Notes: generated from the sequence alone by a model not told the origin. A stretch of DNA of 64,000 nucleotides from Nocardioides agri (GCF_013778305.1 NZ_JACEIC010000004.1:155525-219524), one strand, 5' to 3'; shown: positions 8,195 to 16,438, counted from the first letter of the stretch. Numbers and translations: made by a program.

Positions 8195-8785
8195 TCAACC
8201 CGCAGCCGCCCGTCGTGGACCCCGGTCCGCGGCGGGCGGCTGCCATTCCCGCCGCAGCAGCCCGAAGACCCACGAGTCCGACACGTCGCCGTCCACGACA
8301 CAGTCCTCGCGGAGCGTGCCCTCGTGGACGAACCCGAGCTTCTCCAGGACCCGCGCGGACGCCGCGTTGCGCGTGTCGGTCTCGGCCTGCACCCGGTTGA
8401 GGTCGAGCGCCTCGAACGCCCAGCGCAGCAACGCCCCCGCGGCCTCCGTCGCGTAGCCGTGGCCCCACGCAGGCGCGGCGAAGCAGAAGCCCAGCGCCGC
8501 ACTGCGGTGGTCGGGGCTCCAGCGGCTCAGGCTGCACCATCCGATGAAGGTCCCGTCGCGGTCGACGGCCAGGCGTGCGCCGGTGCCCTCCTCCGCCAGC
8601 TGGCGGCTGGCCGCCAGGAACCGCTCTGCACGGGCCGGGTCGCGCCAGGGCGGCGAGTCCCAGTAGCGCAGCACGTGGGCGTCGCTGTGCAGCGCCCAGA
8701 GCGCGTCGGCGTCGGAGGCCGCGAACGGGCGCAGCCGCAGGCGGTCGGTGACCAGGGTCGGGGTCGGCAGGGACACAGACGCCAT
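8195..8785 (-). CDS. GNAT family N-acetyltransferase
   Basis: This 196-residue protein has the RimJ-like GNAT pattern: LVTDRLRLRPF near the start, then GFCFAAPAWGHGYATEA, which contains the Q/RxxGxG/A-type acetyl-CoA loop, then the NAASARVLEKLGF motif near residue 150. RimJ/RimL-type enzymes acetylate N-terminal amines or small amines; the acceptor is unknown here. The open frame extends further upstream but the ATG at 8785 gives the family's normal N-terminus. It is followed closely by a hairpin shared with the convergent peptidase gene. Confidence 0.9.
   Translation of the reverse strand: MASVSLPTPTLVTDRLRLRPFAASDADALWALHSDAHVLRYWDSPPWRDPARAERFLAASRQLAEEGTGARLAVDRDGTFIGWCSLSRWSPDHRSAALGFCFAAPAWGHGYATEAAGALLRWAFEALDLNRVQAETDTRNAASARVLEKLGFVHEGTLREDCVVDGDVSDSWVFGLLRREWQPPAADRGPRRAAAG
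8202..8243. terminator. bidirectional hairpin at convergent gene ends
   Basis: GCAGCCGCCCG at 8202-8212 pairs perfectly with CGGGCGGCTGC at 8233-8243. The loop holds a second hairpin, GGACC at 8217-8221 with GGTCC at 8224-8228. It lies just past the metallopeptidase stop and within the last codons of the convergent acetyltransferase gene. There is no strong T-tract on either side. Confidence 0.55.
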
Positions 8786-8802
8786 CGTGCCCGAGGTCGG
8801 CC

Positions 8803-9351
8803 CTAGCGGGTCCAGCGATATAGCTGCCCGTCGCGGACCTCGACGGCGGTCGGCGGCTTCGGCGTGGGGTGGCTGCGCAGGTGCGTCATCACGTTCGTGC
8901 GCCCGCGCAGCGCCACGGCACCGTCGGTGAAGTGCAGGTAGGGGTGCAGCAGTGCCTGCAGCTCGTCCCACTCCCCCGCGTCGACGGCGGCCCACGCCTG
9001 AGCTGCAGGAGGATCGAGCTCGGGCAGGTCGTGCAGCATCTTCGGCGTGCACATCCGCCAGGCGTCGATGACCAGCTCGCGCATCTCGACGGGGTCCAGC
9101 CGGTCGAGGCGCGCGCACACCCACTGGTAGCGCAGGTCGCGCGCAGGCGGGAGGAAGAACGTCTCGGGGTCGGACTCGATCAGCCCGTCACGGGCGTCCT
9201 TCGGGTAGCCGAAGCCCATCAGCGTCTCGTCCTTGCTGAAGCCGACGAAGACGATCTGGCGGACCTTGAGCTTGGCCCGGCCGCCGGTGTGGAACTCGTA
9301 GGCGCGGGGCAGGGCCAGGCCGACGCGGCGGACGTCGTCGGCGGTGACCAT
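8803..9351 (-). CDS. MmcQ/YjbR-like protein with SnoaL-like tail
   Basis: Residues 1 to about 115 match the MmcQ/YjbR fold (LPRAYEFHTGGRAKLKVRQIVFVGF, given here only as its first residues, and a VIDAWRMCTPK region). From about 118 to 182 the protein reads WAAVDAGEWDELQALLHPYL followed by a TDGAVALRGRTNV segment, which resembles an NTF2/SnoaL-like fold, truncated. The pairing in one chain is unusual to my knowledge. It lies eight bases downstream of a marR gene on the same strand, so the two are probably one transcript. Function unknown. Confidence 0.75.
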   Translation of the reverse strand: MVTADDVRRVGLALPRAYEFHTGGRAKLKVRQIVFVGFSKDETLMGFGYPKDARDGLIESDPETFFLPPARDLRYQWVCARLDRLDPVEMRELVIDAWRMCTPKMLHDLPELDPPAAQAWAAVDAGEWDELQALLHPYLHFTDGAVALRGRTNVMTHLRSHPTPKPPTAVEVRDGQLYRWTR

Positions 9352-9358
9352 GCGGCCC

Positions 9359-9847
9359 TCAGAAGTCCCCGGCGGCCTTGCGCACCGGCGTGAGCAGCGC
9401 CGAGAGCGTCTCGAGGTCGTCCTCGGACAGGGCGCCCAGTGCGAAGTCGGCGTCGATCAGGTCGCGCGTGGCCCGCTCGACCAGCTCCCGTCCGCCGGCC
9501 GTGATCTCCGCGAGCACGGCCCGGCCGTCGTCGGGGTGCGCGCGCCGGGTCACCAGGCCGGCCGACTCGAGCCGGCGCACGATCGAGGTGACCGAGGTCG
9601 GATGCACCTGGAGCCGCTCGCCCATCTTGCCGAGCGGCAGCGACCCGCGGGAGGAGAACGTGAGCAGCACCAGGGCCTCGTAGCGCGCGAACGTCAGCCC
9701 GTGCGGCTTGAGGATCGCGTCGAGCCTTCCGATGACGAGCTGCTGCACCCTCATCAGGGAGGTCACGGCGTGCATCGCCGGCACGCCTTCCCAGCGCTTG
9801 CCCCACTGGCGGGCGGCTTCGTCGATCGGGTCGAACGGGAGGCTCAC
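9359..9847 (-). CDS. MarR-family transcriptional regulator
   Basis: This 162-residue protein has the MarR winged-helix domain, with LTFARYEALVLLTFSSRG as the first helices, LPLGKMGERLQVHPTSVTSI as the recognition region, and a wing ending in RRAHPDDGRA. It starts with GTG. A TAGCCT hexamer (read on this strand, 9855-9860) lies seven bases upstream of the start, suggesting a leaderless transcript. The next gene, yjbR-like, follows after seven bases. MarR proteins usually repress their own operon and respond to phenolic or acyl-CoA ligands; the ligand is not evident. Confidence 0.92.
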   Translation of the reverse strand: MSLPFDPIDEAARQWGKRWEGVPAMHAVTSLMRVQQLVIGRLDAILKPHGLTFARYEALVLLTFSSRGSLPLGKMGERLQVHPTSVTSIVRRLESAGLVTRRAHPDDGRAVLAEITAGGRELVERATRDLIDADFALGALSEDDLETLSALLTPVRKAAGDF

Positions 9848-9916
9848 CTGCGCGAGGCTACGGGACCGGAGCCGCGACCTCGTCCCCTTCTTGCCCTTCG
9901 ACCCACCGGCGCGTGG

Positions 9917-10717
9917 TCACCGCACCGGCCAGCACACCTCGGTCGCGTGGGCGATCAGGTCCTCGGGGTCGCCGGTCGGCAGGTAGCGCTCGACCACCGG
10001 CCCGTCGGCCGCCAGCGCCTGCTCGGTGACGGCGCGACCGACGGCCGAGTAGGCGCTGTCGAGGTCGACCATCGGGCCGTCGTACGTCGCGACGGCGTGG
10101 CGCGCTGCGGGGCGTTCGACCACCTCGACCCGTCCGGGCAGCGGCGGGACGGACGCGACGGGCACGAAGGCCACGATCTCGGACTCCCCCTCGGCGAAGA
10201 ACTCGGTCGGGAAGACCGCACCGTCCGGGCCGGTGCGCTCGACCCCCGAGGTGCGCACCAGCCGGTGCAGCTCGGTGAACGCCTCGAGCCACCAGCCGAC
10301 GACGCTCTCGCCGGTCACCCACCCGCGGATCGCGAGCGTCGTGCACGCGGCCTCGTCGCGGTGGACCACCTCGAGGCGCTCCTCGCCGGAGAGCATCCGG
10401 CGCAGGGAGTCCACGGTCTCCTGGGTCTCCTGGAGCTGGCGGCTCATCCGCTCGAGGTGCGCGACGATCACCCGGTCGCGCGACTCCTCGTCGGGCGCGG
10501 CCAGGGCGGTCCGCACGTCGTCGACGGGCAGGTCGAGGTCGCGCAGGCGACGGATGAGGCGCGCCTGCGCGACCTGCTCCGGCCGGTAGTAGCGGTAGCC
10601 GCTGTGCTCGTCGATCCGGGCCGGCTCGAGCAGCCCGACCTCGTGGTAGTGGCGCAGCGCCTTCACGGTCAGGAAGGTCATCCGCGAGAAGTCGCCGATG
10701 CTCAGCTGGTCGGTCAT
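9917..10717 (-). CDS. MerR-family regulator with GyrI-like effector domain
   Basis: The 266-residue protein starts with a MerR helix-turn-helix (LSIGDFSRMTFLTVKALRHY) and the typical YRYYRPEQVAQARLI segment, followed by a coiled-coil dimer helix to about residue 115. The rest resembles the GyrI/BmrR-type ligand-binding fold (VEVVERPAARHAVATYDGP). Such regulators twist a long-spacer promoter into an active form when they bind cationic drugs. It is divergent from an MFS exporter, with two near-identical operators between them. The ATG at 10717 was chosen over upstream starts since it begins exactly at the HTH. Confidence 0.92.
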   Translation of the reverse strand: MTDQLSIGDFSRMTFLTVKALRHYHEVGLLEPARIDEHSGYRYYRPEQVAQARLIRRLRDLDLPVDDVRTALAAPDEESRDRVIVAHLERMSRQLQETQETVDSLRRMLSGEERLEVVHRDEAACTTLAIRGWVTGESVVGWWLEAFTELHRLVRTSGVERTGPDGAVFPTEFFAEGESEIVAFVPVASVPPLPGRVEVVERPAARHAVATYDGPMVDLDSAYSAVGRAVTEQALAADGPVVERYLPTGDPEDLIAHATEVCWPVR

Positions 10718-10731
10718 GGCCGCCACTCTGC

Positions 10732-10752
10732 ACCCTCCCCCTACCGGAGGGT
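10732..10752 (-). promoter_or_regulatory. MerR-type operator, regulator side
   Basis: A 21-bp imperfect palindrome with arms ACCCTCC (10732-10738) and GGAGGGT (10746-10752) lies 14 bases upstream of the merR start. It differs at only two positions from the operator on the exporter side. This suggests autoregulation. Confidence 0.65.
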
Positions 10753-10785
10753 CCAGCTGATTTCCCGGCCCGGCCGAGGGGGTTG

Positions 10786-10806
10786 ACCCTCCCGCTACGG
10801 GAGGGT
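10786..10806 (+). promoter_or_regulatory. MerR-type operator with -35 element, exporter side
   Basis: Perfect arms ACCCTCCCG (10786-10794) and CGGGAGGGT (10798-10806) flank CTA. The left arm overlaps a TTGACC -35 element at 10783-10788. This TTGACC-plus-palindrome layout is the known form for MerR-family targets, which place the operator in an overlong spacer. GGAGG at 10807-10811 is the ribosome binding site of the exporter. Confidence 0.75.
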
Positions 10807-10820
10807 GGAGGAACGTCGTC

Positions 10821-12254
10821 ATGACAGACATCAGCTTCCGGCGCGGCCCGCTCGCGGTGCTGCTGACCGGCACCTTCCTCATCGTCCTCGACTTCTTCGT
10901 CGTCAACGTCGCGCTGCCGTCGGTGCAGCGCGACCTGCACGCCGACAACACCGCCCTCGAGTGGCTGGTGGCCGGCTACGGCCTGACGTTCGGCGGCCTG
11001 CTGCTCGTCGCCAGCAGGGTCGCCGACCGCTGGGGCCGGCGCCGGGTCTTCATGCTCGGCACCGCGCTGTTCGTGGCGAGCTCCGCCGCGTGCGGGTTGG
11101 CCCCCGACACCACCACGCTGGTGGTCGCCCGCCTGGTGCAGGGCGCGGCCGCGGCTGCGATCGCGCCGACGGTGCTGGCCCTGATCGGCGACGTGTACGC
11201 CGGACCGCACCGGGCCCGCGCGCTCGGCGCCTACGCGACCGTCATGGGCGTCGCGGCCGCCTCCGGCCAGCTGATCGGGGGCGTGCTCATCCACCTCGAC
11301 CTGGCCGGGAGCGGCTGGCGGGCGATCTTCCTCGTCAACGTGCCGATCGGCCTGGCCGCGGTCGCCGCGGCGCCCCGGCTGCTGCCCGAGACCCGGATCG
11401 CCGGGGCACCGCGGGTCGACGTGGCGGAGGCGGCCCTGGTCGTCGCCGCCCTCACGGCGCTGGTGCTCCCGCTGATCGAGGGGCAGCGCCAGGGGTGGCC
11501 GCTGTGGACCTGGGCCAGCCTGGTCGGCTCGGTGCTGCTCGCCGACCTCGCCTGGTTGCGCGGGCGGGCGCTGCGCCGTCGCGGCGTCCGACCCCTGGTC
11601 GACCCCGACGCGCTCGGCGCGCGCGGGGTGCGGGCGGGCCTGGCCGGTCAGGCCCTGCTCTTCACGGGCATGGCGGCCTACTTCCTCGTCCTCGCGCTCT
11701 ACCTCCAGGACGGCCGCGGCCTCGGCCCGCTGGCGTCCGGCGCGGTCTTCACGATCGTCGCCGCTGCCTACATGGTCGGCACCGCGGATGCCGCACCGCT
11801 CATCGCGAGGTACGGCGCGCGGGCGACGATCGCCGGCGCGGCGGCGACGTTCGGCCTCGGCCACCTGCTGCTGCTCGGCGCGGTCGAGCACGTGGGCGTC
11901 GGGGGCTCGGTGCTGTGGCTGGCGCCGGGTCTGGCCGTCGGCGGGCTCGGCATGGGCGTCGCGCTCGCGGCGCTCGTCGGCACCGTGATGGGCTCGGTCG
12001 CCTCCGAGCACGCCGGCACCGTGTCGGGCACCGCGTCGACCGGGCAGCAGGTCGGCAACGCGCTGGGCGTGGCGCTGGTGGGCATCGTGTTCTTCGGCCG
12101 GATCGACCAGGGCATGGTGGAGGCGTTCGGCGCGAGCCTCGTCTACCTCGTGGCGACCACCGCCGCGGTGGCGGTGGCGGCGGCGCTCCTGCCCGGCCAC
12201 ACCCGCGTGCGTCAGCCGGAGACGCTGCCGAGCAGCTCGTCGGCGGCGGCGTAG
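10821..12254 (+). CDS. MFS multidrug exporter, DHA2/EmrB-QacA type
   Basis: The 477-residue protein has about 14 hydrophobic segments. Motif A reads LLVASRVADRWGRRRVF after helix 2 and motif C-like glycines follow in VMGVAAASGQLIGGVL. This is the DHA2 type of drug:proton antiporter. Control by the divergent MerR regulator through the operator at 10786-10806 is strongly implied. The last 43 bases overlap the convergent meaB gene. The exported compound is not predictable. Confidence 0.92.
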   Translation: MTDISFRRGPLAVLLTGTFLIVLDFFVVNVALPSVQRDLHADNTALEWLVAGYGLTFGGLLLVASRVADRWGRRRVFMLGTALFVASSAACGLAPDTTTLVVARLVQGAAAAAIAPTVLALIGDVYAGPHRARALGAYATVMGVAAASGQLIGGVLIHLDLAGSGWRAIFLVNVPIGLAAVAAAPRLLPETRIAGAPRVDVAEAALVVAALTALVLPLIEGQRQGWPLWTWASLVGSVLLADLAWLRGRALRRRGVRPLVDPDALGARGVRAGLAGQALLFTGMAAYFLVLALYLQDGRGLGPLASGAVFTIVAAAYMVGTADAAPLIARYGARATIAGAAATFGLGHLLLLGAVEHVGVGGSVLWLAPGLAVGGLGMGVALAALVGTVMGSVASEHAGTVSGTASTGQQVGNALGVALVGIVFFGRIDQGMVEAFGASLVYLVATTAAVAVAAALLPGHTRVRQPETLPSSSSAAA

Positions 12255-13174
12255 GGGTCGGTCTCCCCCGCCACCACGGCCGCTGCGAGCTCATCGAGCT
12301 CGTGGCGGCCGTGGACGTCGGCCCACCTACTGCGGAGCGCGGTCACCGCGATCGCCTCGATCTCGCCGCGCGCGCGGCGGGTACGGCGTCGCAGGAGCTC
12401 GCCGCTGCCGACCAGCCAGGTCCGGTGCCGCGCCACCTCGGCGACGACCTCGTCGAGCCCCTGGCCGTCGTGCGCGACCGTGGGCACGATCGGCGGCGCC
12501 CAGTCGTCCTCACCGCGAGCGGCGTGCGAGAGCATCGAGCGCAGGTCGCGGCGCACCTGCTGGGCGCCGTCGCGGTCGGCCTTGTTGACGACGTAGACGT
12601 CGCCGACCTCCAGCAGTCCGGCCTTCGCCGCCTGGATCCCGTCGCCCATCCCGGGCGCGAGCACCACGAGCGTGGTGTCGGCGAGCCCGGCGACCTCGAC
12701 CTCGCTCTGCCCGACGCCCACGGTCTCGACGAGCAGGTCGTCGCAGCCGGCGGCGTCGAGGACCCGCAGCGCCTGCGGGGTGCTCCACGCCAGCCCGCCG
12801 AGATGGCCACGGGACGCCATCGAGCGGATGTAGACCTCGGGGTCGAGCGTGTGGTCCTGCATCCGCACCCGGTCACCGAGCAGCGCGCCCCCGGTGAAGG
12901 GCGACGACGGGTCCACCGCCAGCACCCCGACCCGCCGGTCGTCCCGGCGCAGCCGGGCCACGAGCGCGCTGGTGAGCGTCGACTTGCCGACGCCCGGGGC
13001 ACCGGTGATGCCGACGACGTGCCCGTGGCCGGGGTGCGCGGCGAGGGCCGCCGCCACCTCGCGGAGCAGCGGCGACTCGTCCTCGACCAGTGAGATCAGC
13101 CGGGCGACCGACCGGGCGTCACCCTCGCGGGCGCGCCCGACCAGGTCGGCGACGGAGTCAGCTCTTCGGGACAC
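12212..13174 (-). CDS. meaB: GTPase chaperone of B12-dependent acyl-CoA mutases
   Basis: This 320-residue G3E GTPase has the Walker A GITGAPGVGKST at residues 55-66, an AVDPSSPF segment, the base-III Glu motif VETVGVGQSE and NKAD for guanine recognition. MeaB loads and protects adenosylcobalamin in methylmalonyl- or ethylmalonyl-CoA mutase. The GTG start lies 17 bases inside the end of the upstream thiolase gene, so translation is coupled. Its likely client is the ethylmalonyl-CoA mutase encoded about 20 kb away. Confidence 0.93.
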   Translation of the reverse strand: MSRRADSVADLVGRAREGDARSVARLISLVEDESPLLREVAAALAAHPGHGHVVGITGAPGVGKSTLTSALVARLRRDDRRVGVLAVDPSSPFTGGALLGDRVRMQDHTLDPEVYIRSMASRGHLGGLAWSTPQALRVLDAAGCDDLLVETVGVGQSEVEVAGLADTTLVVLAPGMGDGIQAAKAGLLEVGDVYVVNKADRDGAQQVRRDLRSMLSHAARGEDDWAPPIVPTVAHDGQGLDEVVAEVARHRTWLVGSGELLRRRTRRARGEIEAIAVTALRSRWADVHGRHELDELAAAVVAGETDPYAAADELLGSVSG

Positions 13175-14351
13175 GCACGATCAGCGCGTCGCCCTGGCCG
13201 CCGCCGCCGCACAGGGCCGCGGCGCCCACGCCGCCGCCACGGCGCTTGAGCTCGAGGGCCAGGTGCAGCACGACGCGGGTGCCGGACATCCCGACCGGGT
13301 GGCCCAGGGCGATCGCGCCACCGTTGACGTTGACCTTGGCGTTGTCGAGACCGAGCTCGCGCGCGGAGGAGATGCCGACGGCGGCGAACGCCTCGTTGAA
13401 CTCCACCAGGTCGAGGTCGGTCGCGGCGATGCCCTCCTTCTCGCACGCCTTGGCCGTCGCGGCGGCCGGCTGCAGCTGGAGCGAGGAGTCCGGGCCCGCG
13501 ACCTGGGCGTGGGCGCCGATCTCGGCCAGCCACTCCAGGCCGAGCTCCTCGGCCTTCGCCTTGCTCATCACGACGACCGCGGCGGCGCCGTCGGAGATCT
13601 GCGACGACGAGCCGGCCGTGATCGTGCCCTCCTTGGAGAACGCCGGACGGAGCTTGCCGAGCGACTCGGCGGTCGTGTCGCCGCGGACGCCCTCGTCGGT
13701 GGCGAACTGGATCGGGTCGCCCTTGCGCTGCGGGATCTCGACCGGCACGACCTCGTCGTCGAAGACGCCGTTCTTCCAGGCGACGGCGGCCTTCTGGTGC
13801 GACTGGGCCGCGAACTCGTCCTGCTCGTCGCGGGTCAGGTTCGCCGCGGCGGCGTTGCACTCCTCGGTGAGCAGGCCCATCGCCTGCGAGGTGAACTGGT
13901 CGAAGAGGGCGTCGTAGGCCATCGAGTCCACGAGCTTCACGTCACCGAACTTGATGCCCTCGCGCGACTTCGGCAGGAAGTGCGGGGCGTTGGTCATCGA
14001 CTCCATGCCGCCAGCCACCACGATGTCGACCTCGCCGGCGCGGATCAGCTGGTCGGCCAGCGCGATCGCATTGAGGCCCGAGAGGCAGACCTTGTTGATC
14101 GTGATCGAGGGGACGTTCATGGGGATGCCGCCCTTGACGCCCGCGATCCGGGCGGGGTTCTGGCCGGCGCCGGCCAGGATCACCTGACCCATGATCACGT
14201 AGTCGACCTGGTCGCCGGAGACGCCGGCCTTCTCCAGCGCGCCCTTGATCGCGACCCCACCGAGCTCGGCGGCGGAGAAGTCCTTGAGGCTGCCGGACAG
14301 GCGGCCGATCGGGGTGCGCGCACCAGCGACGATGACGGACGGACCGGACAT
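13158..14351 (-). CDS. acetyl-CoA C-acetyltransferase (thiolase)
   Basis: The 397-residue protein has the full thiolase signature set: Cys89 in INKVCLSGLNA as the acyl nucleophile, NGGAIALGHPVGMSG with the catalytic His, and the ALCGGGGQGDA motif with the second Cys. The biosynthetic type condenses two acetyl-CoA to acetoacetyl-CoA, the first step of the ethylmalonyl-CoA pathway and of polyhydroxybutyrate synthesis; degradation is also possible. It overlaps meaB by 17 bases and is divergent from the epimerase gene. GAGG upstream of the ATG serves as ribosome binding site. Confidence 0.93.
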   Translation of the reverse strand: MSGPSVIVAGARTPIGRLSGSLKDFSAAELGGVAIKGALEKAGVSGDQVDYVIMGQVILAGAGQNPARIAGVKGGIPMNVPSITINKVCLSGLNAIALADQLIRAGEVDIVVAGGMESMTNAPHFLPKSREGIKFGDVKLVDSMAYDALFDQFTSQAMGLLTEECNAAAANLTRDEQDEFAAQSHQKAAVAWKNGVFDDEVVPVEIPQRKGDPIQFATDEGVRGDTTAESLGKLRPAFSKEGTITAGSSSQISDGAAAVVVMSKAKAEELGLEWLAEIGAHAQVAGPDSSLQLQPAAATAKACEKEGIAATDLDLVEFNEAFAAVGISSARELGLDNAKVNVNGGAIALGHPVGMSGTRVVLHLALELKRRGGGVGAAALCGGGGQGDALIVRVPKS

Positions 14352-14477
14352 GGAGAGCCTCCAGGAGTGGGCAGCGAGGAACAGGGGGAACTCTGGCCGA
14401 CACTACCCACGGGGCGGAGCACCGGCGAGGGTGGAAAAGGTCACACGCGCTCGCCGCGGGCCGCACGCCGTACGACC

Positions 14478-14942
14478 ATGAGCGGCATGAGCACCTCGAC
14501 CGGCCTCGACGCCGCCGCGCACCTGTTCACCGCCATCGACCACGTCGGCATCGCCGTGCCCGACCTCGATGCGGCGATCGCCTTCTACGAGGGAACCTAC
14601 GGCATGCGGCTGGCGCACCAGGAGGTCAACGAGGAGCAGGGCGTGCGTGAGGCGATGATGGCGGTCGGCGACTCCGGCTCCTGCATCCAGCTGCTCGCGC
14701 CGCTGAACGAGCAGTCCACGATCGCGAAGTTCCTCGACCGCAGCGGACCCGGCATCCAGCAGATGGCCTACCGGGTCACCGACGTCGAGGCGGTCAGCGC
14801 GATCCTGCGCGAGCGCGGGCTCCGCCTGCTGTACGACGAGCCTCGGCGCGGCACCTCGGACTCGCGGATCAACTTCATCCACCCCAAGGACGCCGGCGGC
14901 GTCCTCGTGGAGCTGGTGCAGCCCGCGAGCGCCGGGCACTGA
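14478..14942 (+). CDS. mce: methylmalonyl/ethylmalonyl-CoA epimerase
   Basis: This 154-residue vicinal-oxygen-chelate protein starts its fold at AIDHVGIAVPDLDAAIAFYE, with the metal-binding His, and ends with the FIHPKDAGGVLVELVQP segment, which supplies the second His and the Glu. Methylmalonyl-CoA epimerase interconverts 2R and 2S epimers, and the same enzyme type acts on ethylmalonyl-CoA. The gene lies between the thiolase and ccrA, in keeping with that pathway. ATG at 14478 and ATG at 14487 are both possible starts; neither has a clear ribosome binding site. Confidence 0.93.
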   Translation: MSGMSTSTGLDAAAHLFTAIDHVGIAVPDLDAAIAFYEGTYGMRLAHQEVNEEQGVREAMMAVGDSGSCIQLLAPLNEQSTIAKFLDRSGPGIQQMAYRVTDVEAVSAILRERGLRLLYDEPRRGTSDSRINFIHPKDAGGVLVELVQPASAGH

Positions 14943-14971
14943 GGGACATGTCACAGGAGGTGTCGCCCCGA

Positions 14972-14989
14972 GTTACCGGTGGGTAATCT
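14972..14989 (+). promoter_or_regulatory. dyad over the probable ccrA -10 element
   Basis: TTACC (14973-14977) and GGTAA (14982-14986) form a dyad with a 4-base spacer, extended by G and T to GTTACC-N4-GGTAAT. TAATCT at 14984-14989 is a good -10 element overlapping the right arm. A matching dyad lies upstream of meaA at 34305-34318, which suggests one regulator for both genes. Confidence 0.5.
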
Positions 14990-15028
14990 CCCGCCAACAG
15001 CCCGACCCTGACCCACCCAGGAGCCGAC

Positions 15029-16366
15029 GTGCAGCACATCCTCGACGCGATCCTGGCCGGCGACACCGCCGCCGGCGACTTCGCGAACCTCGACATCCCG
15101 GACCACTACCGCGCCGCCACCGTCCACAAGGACGAGGTCGACATGTTCGAGGGCCTCTCGAGCAAGGAGAAGGACCCGCGCAAGTCCCTGCACGTCGAGG
15201 ACGTGGCGCTGCCCGAGCTCGGCCCGGGCGAGGCGCTGGTGGCGGTGATGGCCTCCGCGATCAACTACAACACCGTGTGGACCTCGATCTTCGAGCCGGT
15301 CTCGACGTTCGGCTTCCTGGAGCGCTACGGCCGGCTCTCCCCGCTCACCAAGCGGCACGACCTGCCCTACCACGTGGTCGGCTCCGACCTCGCCGGCGTG
15401 GTGCTCAAGACCGGTCCCGGCGTCACGAAGTGGCAGCCCGGCACCGAGGTCGTCGCGCACTGCCTCTCGGTGGAGCTCGAGGATCCCGACGGCCACGGGG
15501 ACACGATGCTCGACCCGCAGCAGCGGATCTGGGGCTTCGAGACCAACTTCGGCGGCCTCGCCGACGTCGCGCTGGTCAAGGCCAACCAGCTGATGCCCAA
15601 GCCGGCGCACCTGACCTGGGAGGAGGCCGCGTCCCCGGGCCTGGTCAACTGCACGGCGTACCGCCAGCTGGTCAGCAAGAACGGCGGCGACATGAAGCAG
15701 GGCGACAACGTCCTGATCTGGGGCGCCTCCGGCGGCCTCGGCGGCTTCGCCACGCAGTACGCCCTCAACGGCGGCGCCACCCCGGTCTGCGTGGTCTCCA
15801 ACGAGGAGAAAGCCGCCATCGCCCGCTCGATGGGCGCGGAGCTGATCATCAACCGCTCCGAGGAGGGCTACCAGTTCTGGAAGGACGAGCACACCCAGGA
15901 CCCGAAGGAGTGGAAGCGCTTCGGCGCCAAGATCCGTGAGCTCACCGGCGGCGAGGACATCGACATCGTCTTCGAGCACCCCGGCCGCGAGACGTTCGGC
16001 GCCAGCGTCTACGTGACCCGCAAGGGCGGCACGATCACCACCTGCGCGTCCACCTCGGGCTACATGCACGAGTACGACAACCGCTACCTGTGGATGAACC
16101 TCAAGAGGATCATCTCCTCGCACTTCGCCAACTACCGCGAGTCGTGGGAGGCCAACCGTCTCATCGCGAAGGGCAAGATCCACCCGACGCTGTCGCAGAC
16201 CTACCCGCTCGCCGAGGTCGGCCAGGCCGCGCTCGACGTCCACCAGAACGCCCACCAGGGCAAGGTCGGCGTCCTCTGCCTGGCCCCCGAGGAGGGTCTG
16301 GGCGTCCGCGACCACGAGATGCGCGACCAGCACCTGGAGGCGATCAACCGGTTCCGCGGCGTCTAG
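15029..16366 (+). CDS. ccrA: crotonyl-CoA carboxylase/reductase
   Basis: This 445-residue medium-chain dehydrogenase/reductase converts crotonyl-CoA, CO2 and NADPH to ethylmalonyl-CoA. The four residues known to hold CO2 in the Kitasatospora setae enzyme, Asn81, Phe170, Glu171 and His365, all occur here at the same numbers (INYNTVW, WGFETNF, SSHFANY). That supports true carboxylating activity, not simple reduction. The nucleotide-binding loop is WGASGGLGGF. The GTG start has a CAGGAG ribosome binding site. A strong hairpin follows the stop. A dyad shared with meaA overlaps the promoter. Confidence 0.96.
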   Translation: MQHILDAILAGDTAAGDFANLDIPDHYRAATVHKDEVDMFEGLSSKEKDPRKSLHVEDVALPELGPGEALVAVMASAINYNTVWTSIFEPVSTFGFLERYGRLSPLTKRHDLPYHVVGSDLAGVVLKTGPGVTKWQPGTEVVAHCLSVELEDPDGHGDTMLDPQQRIWGFETNFGGLADVALVKANQLMPKPAHLTWEEAASPGLVNCTAYRQLVSKNGGDMKQGDNVLIWGASGGLGGFATQYALNGGATPVCVVSNEEKAAIARSMGAELIINRSEEGYQFWKDEHTQDPKEWKRFGAKIRELTGGEDIDIVFEHPGRETFGASVYVTRKGGTITTCASTSGYMHEYDNRYLWMNLKRIISSHFANYRESWEANRLIAKGKIHPTLSQTYPLAEVGQAALDVHQNAHQGKVGVLCLAPEEGLGVRDHEMRDQHLEAINRFRGV

Positions 16367-16398
16367 CCGCACCGAGGTCGCCGCCTCATTCGTCGGCC

Positions 16399-16438
16399 CC
16401 GCCCCGATCCGGTACGAGATCGTGCCGGGTCGGGGTGG
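16399..16438 (+). terminator. hairpin after ccrA
   Basis: CCGCCCCGATCCGG (16399-16412) pairs with CCGGGTCGGGGTGG (16425-16438) with two mismatches and a 12-base loop, followed by GTTGTTCTC. It starts 33 bases after the ccrA stop and separates it from the coiled-coil gene. Confidence 0.6.
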
